A DNA stretch of 64,000 nt from NCBI GenBank assembly GCA_026315105.1, contig CM048744.1:369161159-369225158 (forward strand), given 5' to 3'. Positions 63,646 to 64,000 of the stretch are shown one piece after another. The notes below the pieces were generated by a model. The model was not told where the DNA came from and searched no databases. It saw nothing but the letters and a program-made list of their open reading frames with translations. A program made the position numbers and the translations under genes. Each line of letters begins with the position of its first letter. The first letter of the stretch is position 1. The DNA is from Locusta migratoria. Its lineage: Eukaryota; Arthropoda; Insecta; Orthoptera; Acrididae.

Positions 63646-64000
63646 AATAGAAAGATGCAGGAGCAAATATACGCTTTTCATCATACTTCATTCTGTGTCC
63701 TTCAGTTAAGCAGTGCTCAGCCACTACAGACTCATCAGGTTGGTGCTCGATGCATCGGTCATTAACGGTACGAATCGTTAGTTTGATATATGCTTTCCCG
63801 CAATGGGAAGGAATCCTATAAACACCGGGTTTTTTCAGCCCCAAATCGTCTTTAACTGAACCAAGAAGAGCTCTGTTCTTGGCAGGTTGACGAAACACAC
63901 TTTTAAAGTATAACATTTTTAAGATCCTTCCTATTTTCGTTGACACACTTCTTTCGTATGGAAGGAAAGCAATCGACATGCACTGGTTCTCTTCTGGTGA
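63646..64000 (-). pseudogene. Penelope-like element copy C, partial, at the window edge
   Basis: Minus strand from the edge: SPEENQCMSIAFLPYERSVS, TKIGRILKMLYFKSVFRQPA, KNRALLGSVKDDLGLKKPGV and then the GIY-YIG core GVYRIPSHCGKAYIKLTIRT, with YIG changed to YIK, VNDRCIEHQ, AEHCLTEGHRMKY. Its linker NRALLGSVKDDLGL closely resembles copy A, so the two are the same clade. Cut by the family M repeat at about 63645; the RT would lie past the window end. Confidence 0.85.

Noticed and set aside
1..64000. A new multi-gene defence or metabolic system
   Set aside because: Every coding segment I could identify belongs to a known transposon class, except for the CENP-B-like fragment and unproven first exons.

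Overview
The window looks like intergenic, repeat-saturated DNA from a large insect genome, most likely an orthopteran such as a Schistocerca locust. The evidence is indirect: AT-rich sequence, no operons or prokaryotic signals, eukaryotic splice sites, and dense insect-type transposons, namely tRNA-derived SINEs, CR1/Jockey/RTE-like LINEs, DD41D mariners, Penelope-like elements (PLEs) and BEL/Pao. The species call rests on remembered resemblance of these repeats and was not checked by any search. I see no complete host protein-coding gene, no rRNA, no CRISPR array and no functional tRNA gene.

Layout. 1-5.8 kb: a small piggyBac-type MITE, decayed LINE pieces and a SINE insertion. 5.8-10.2 kb: LINE 3' end with a TGTAGA-type tail, a LINE endonuclease fragment split by a SINE, a hammerhead-ribozyme-like motif and a CR1-like LINE end. 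10.6-15.3 kb: a 2-kb DD41D mariner and a TIR MITE. 15.2-21.3 kb: a PLE with inverted arms, a second PLE on the minus strand and a palindrome, the last two lying inside a split BEL/Pao integrase. 23.8-27.5 kb: minus-strand LINEs and a PLE-type inverted repeat holding a LINE tail. 28.7-30.2 kb: the best gene-like object, a three-exon CENP-B/pogo-type DNA-binding gene fragment broken by SINEs. 31-34 kb: SINEs and a mariner inside a foldback element. 34.4-34.65 kb: a GC-rich candidate promoter with a short first exon. 35-37.7 kb: Tc1-like remnant and an RTE-like LINE containing another LINE. 38.7-47.3 kb: a palindrome, TIR mariners (one 3.8 kb, inserted inside a LINE) and a foldback MITE. 47.6-64 kb: arrays of a modular ~170-bp repeat, SINEs, RTE- and Jockey-like LINEs, PLE inverted repeats and a third PLE at the right edge.

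How it fits together: this is a record of nested insertions more than a working gene set. Many SINEs keep 8-16 bp target-site duplications, so the prior state of the DNA can be read and relative ages ordered. The most coherent signal is a recurrent motif at PLE-type termini: a CUGANGA core, a short stem, GAAA, a 2-6 nt self-complementary stretch, then UH. This is the layout of minimal type I hammerhead ribozymes, which are already known from Penelope-like elements; the inverted pairing of these termini in several copies is worth a second look. No clearly new multi-gene system was found.
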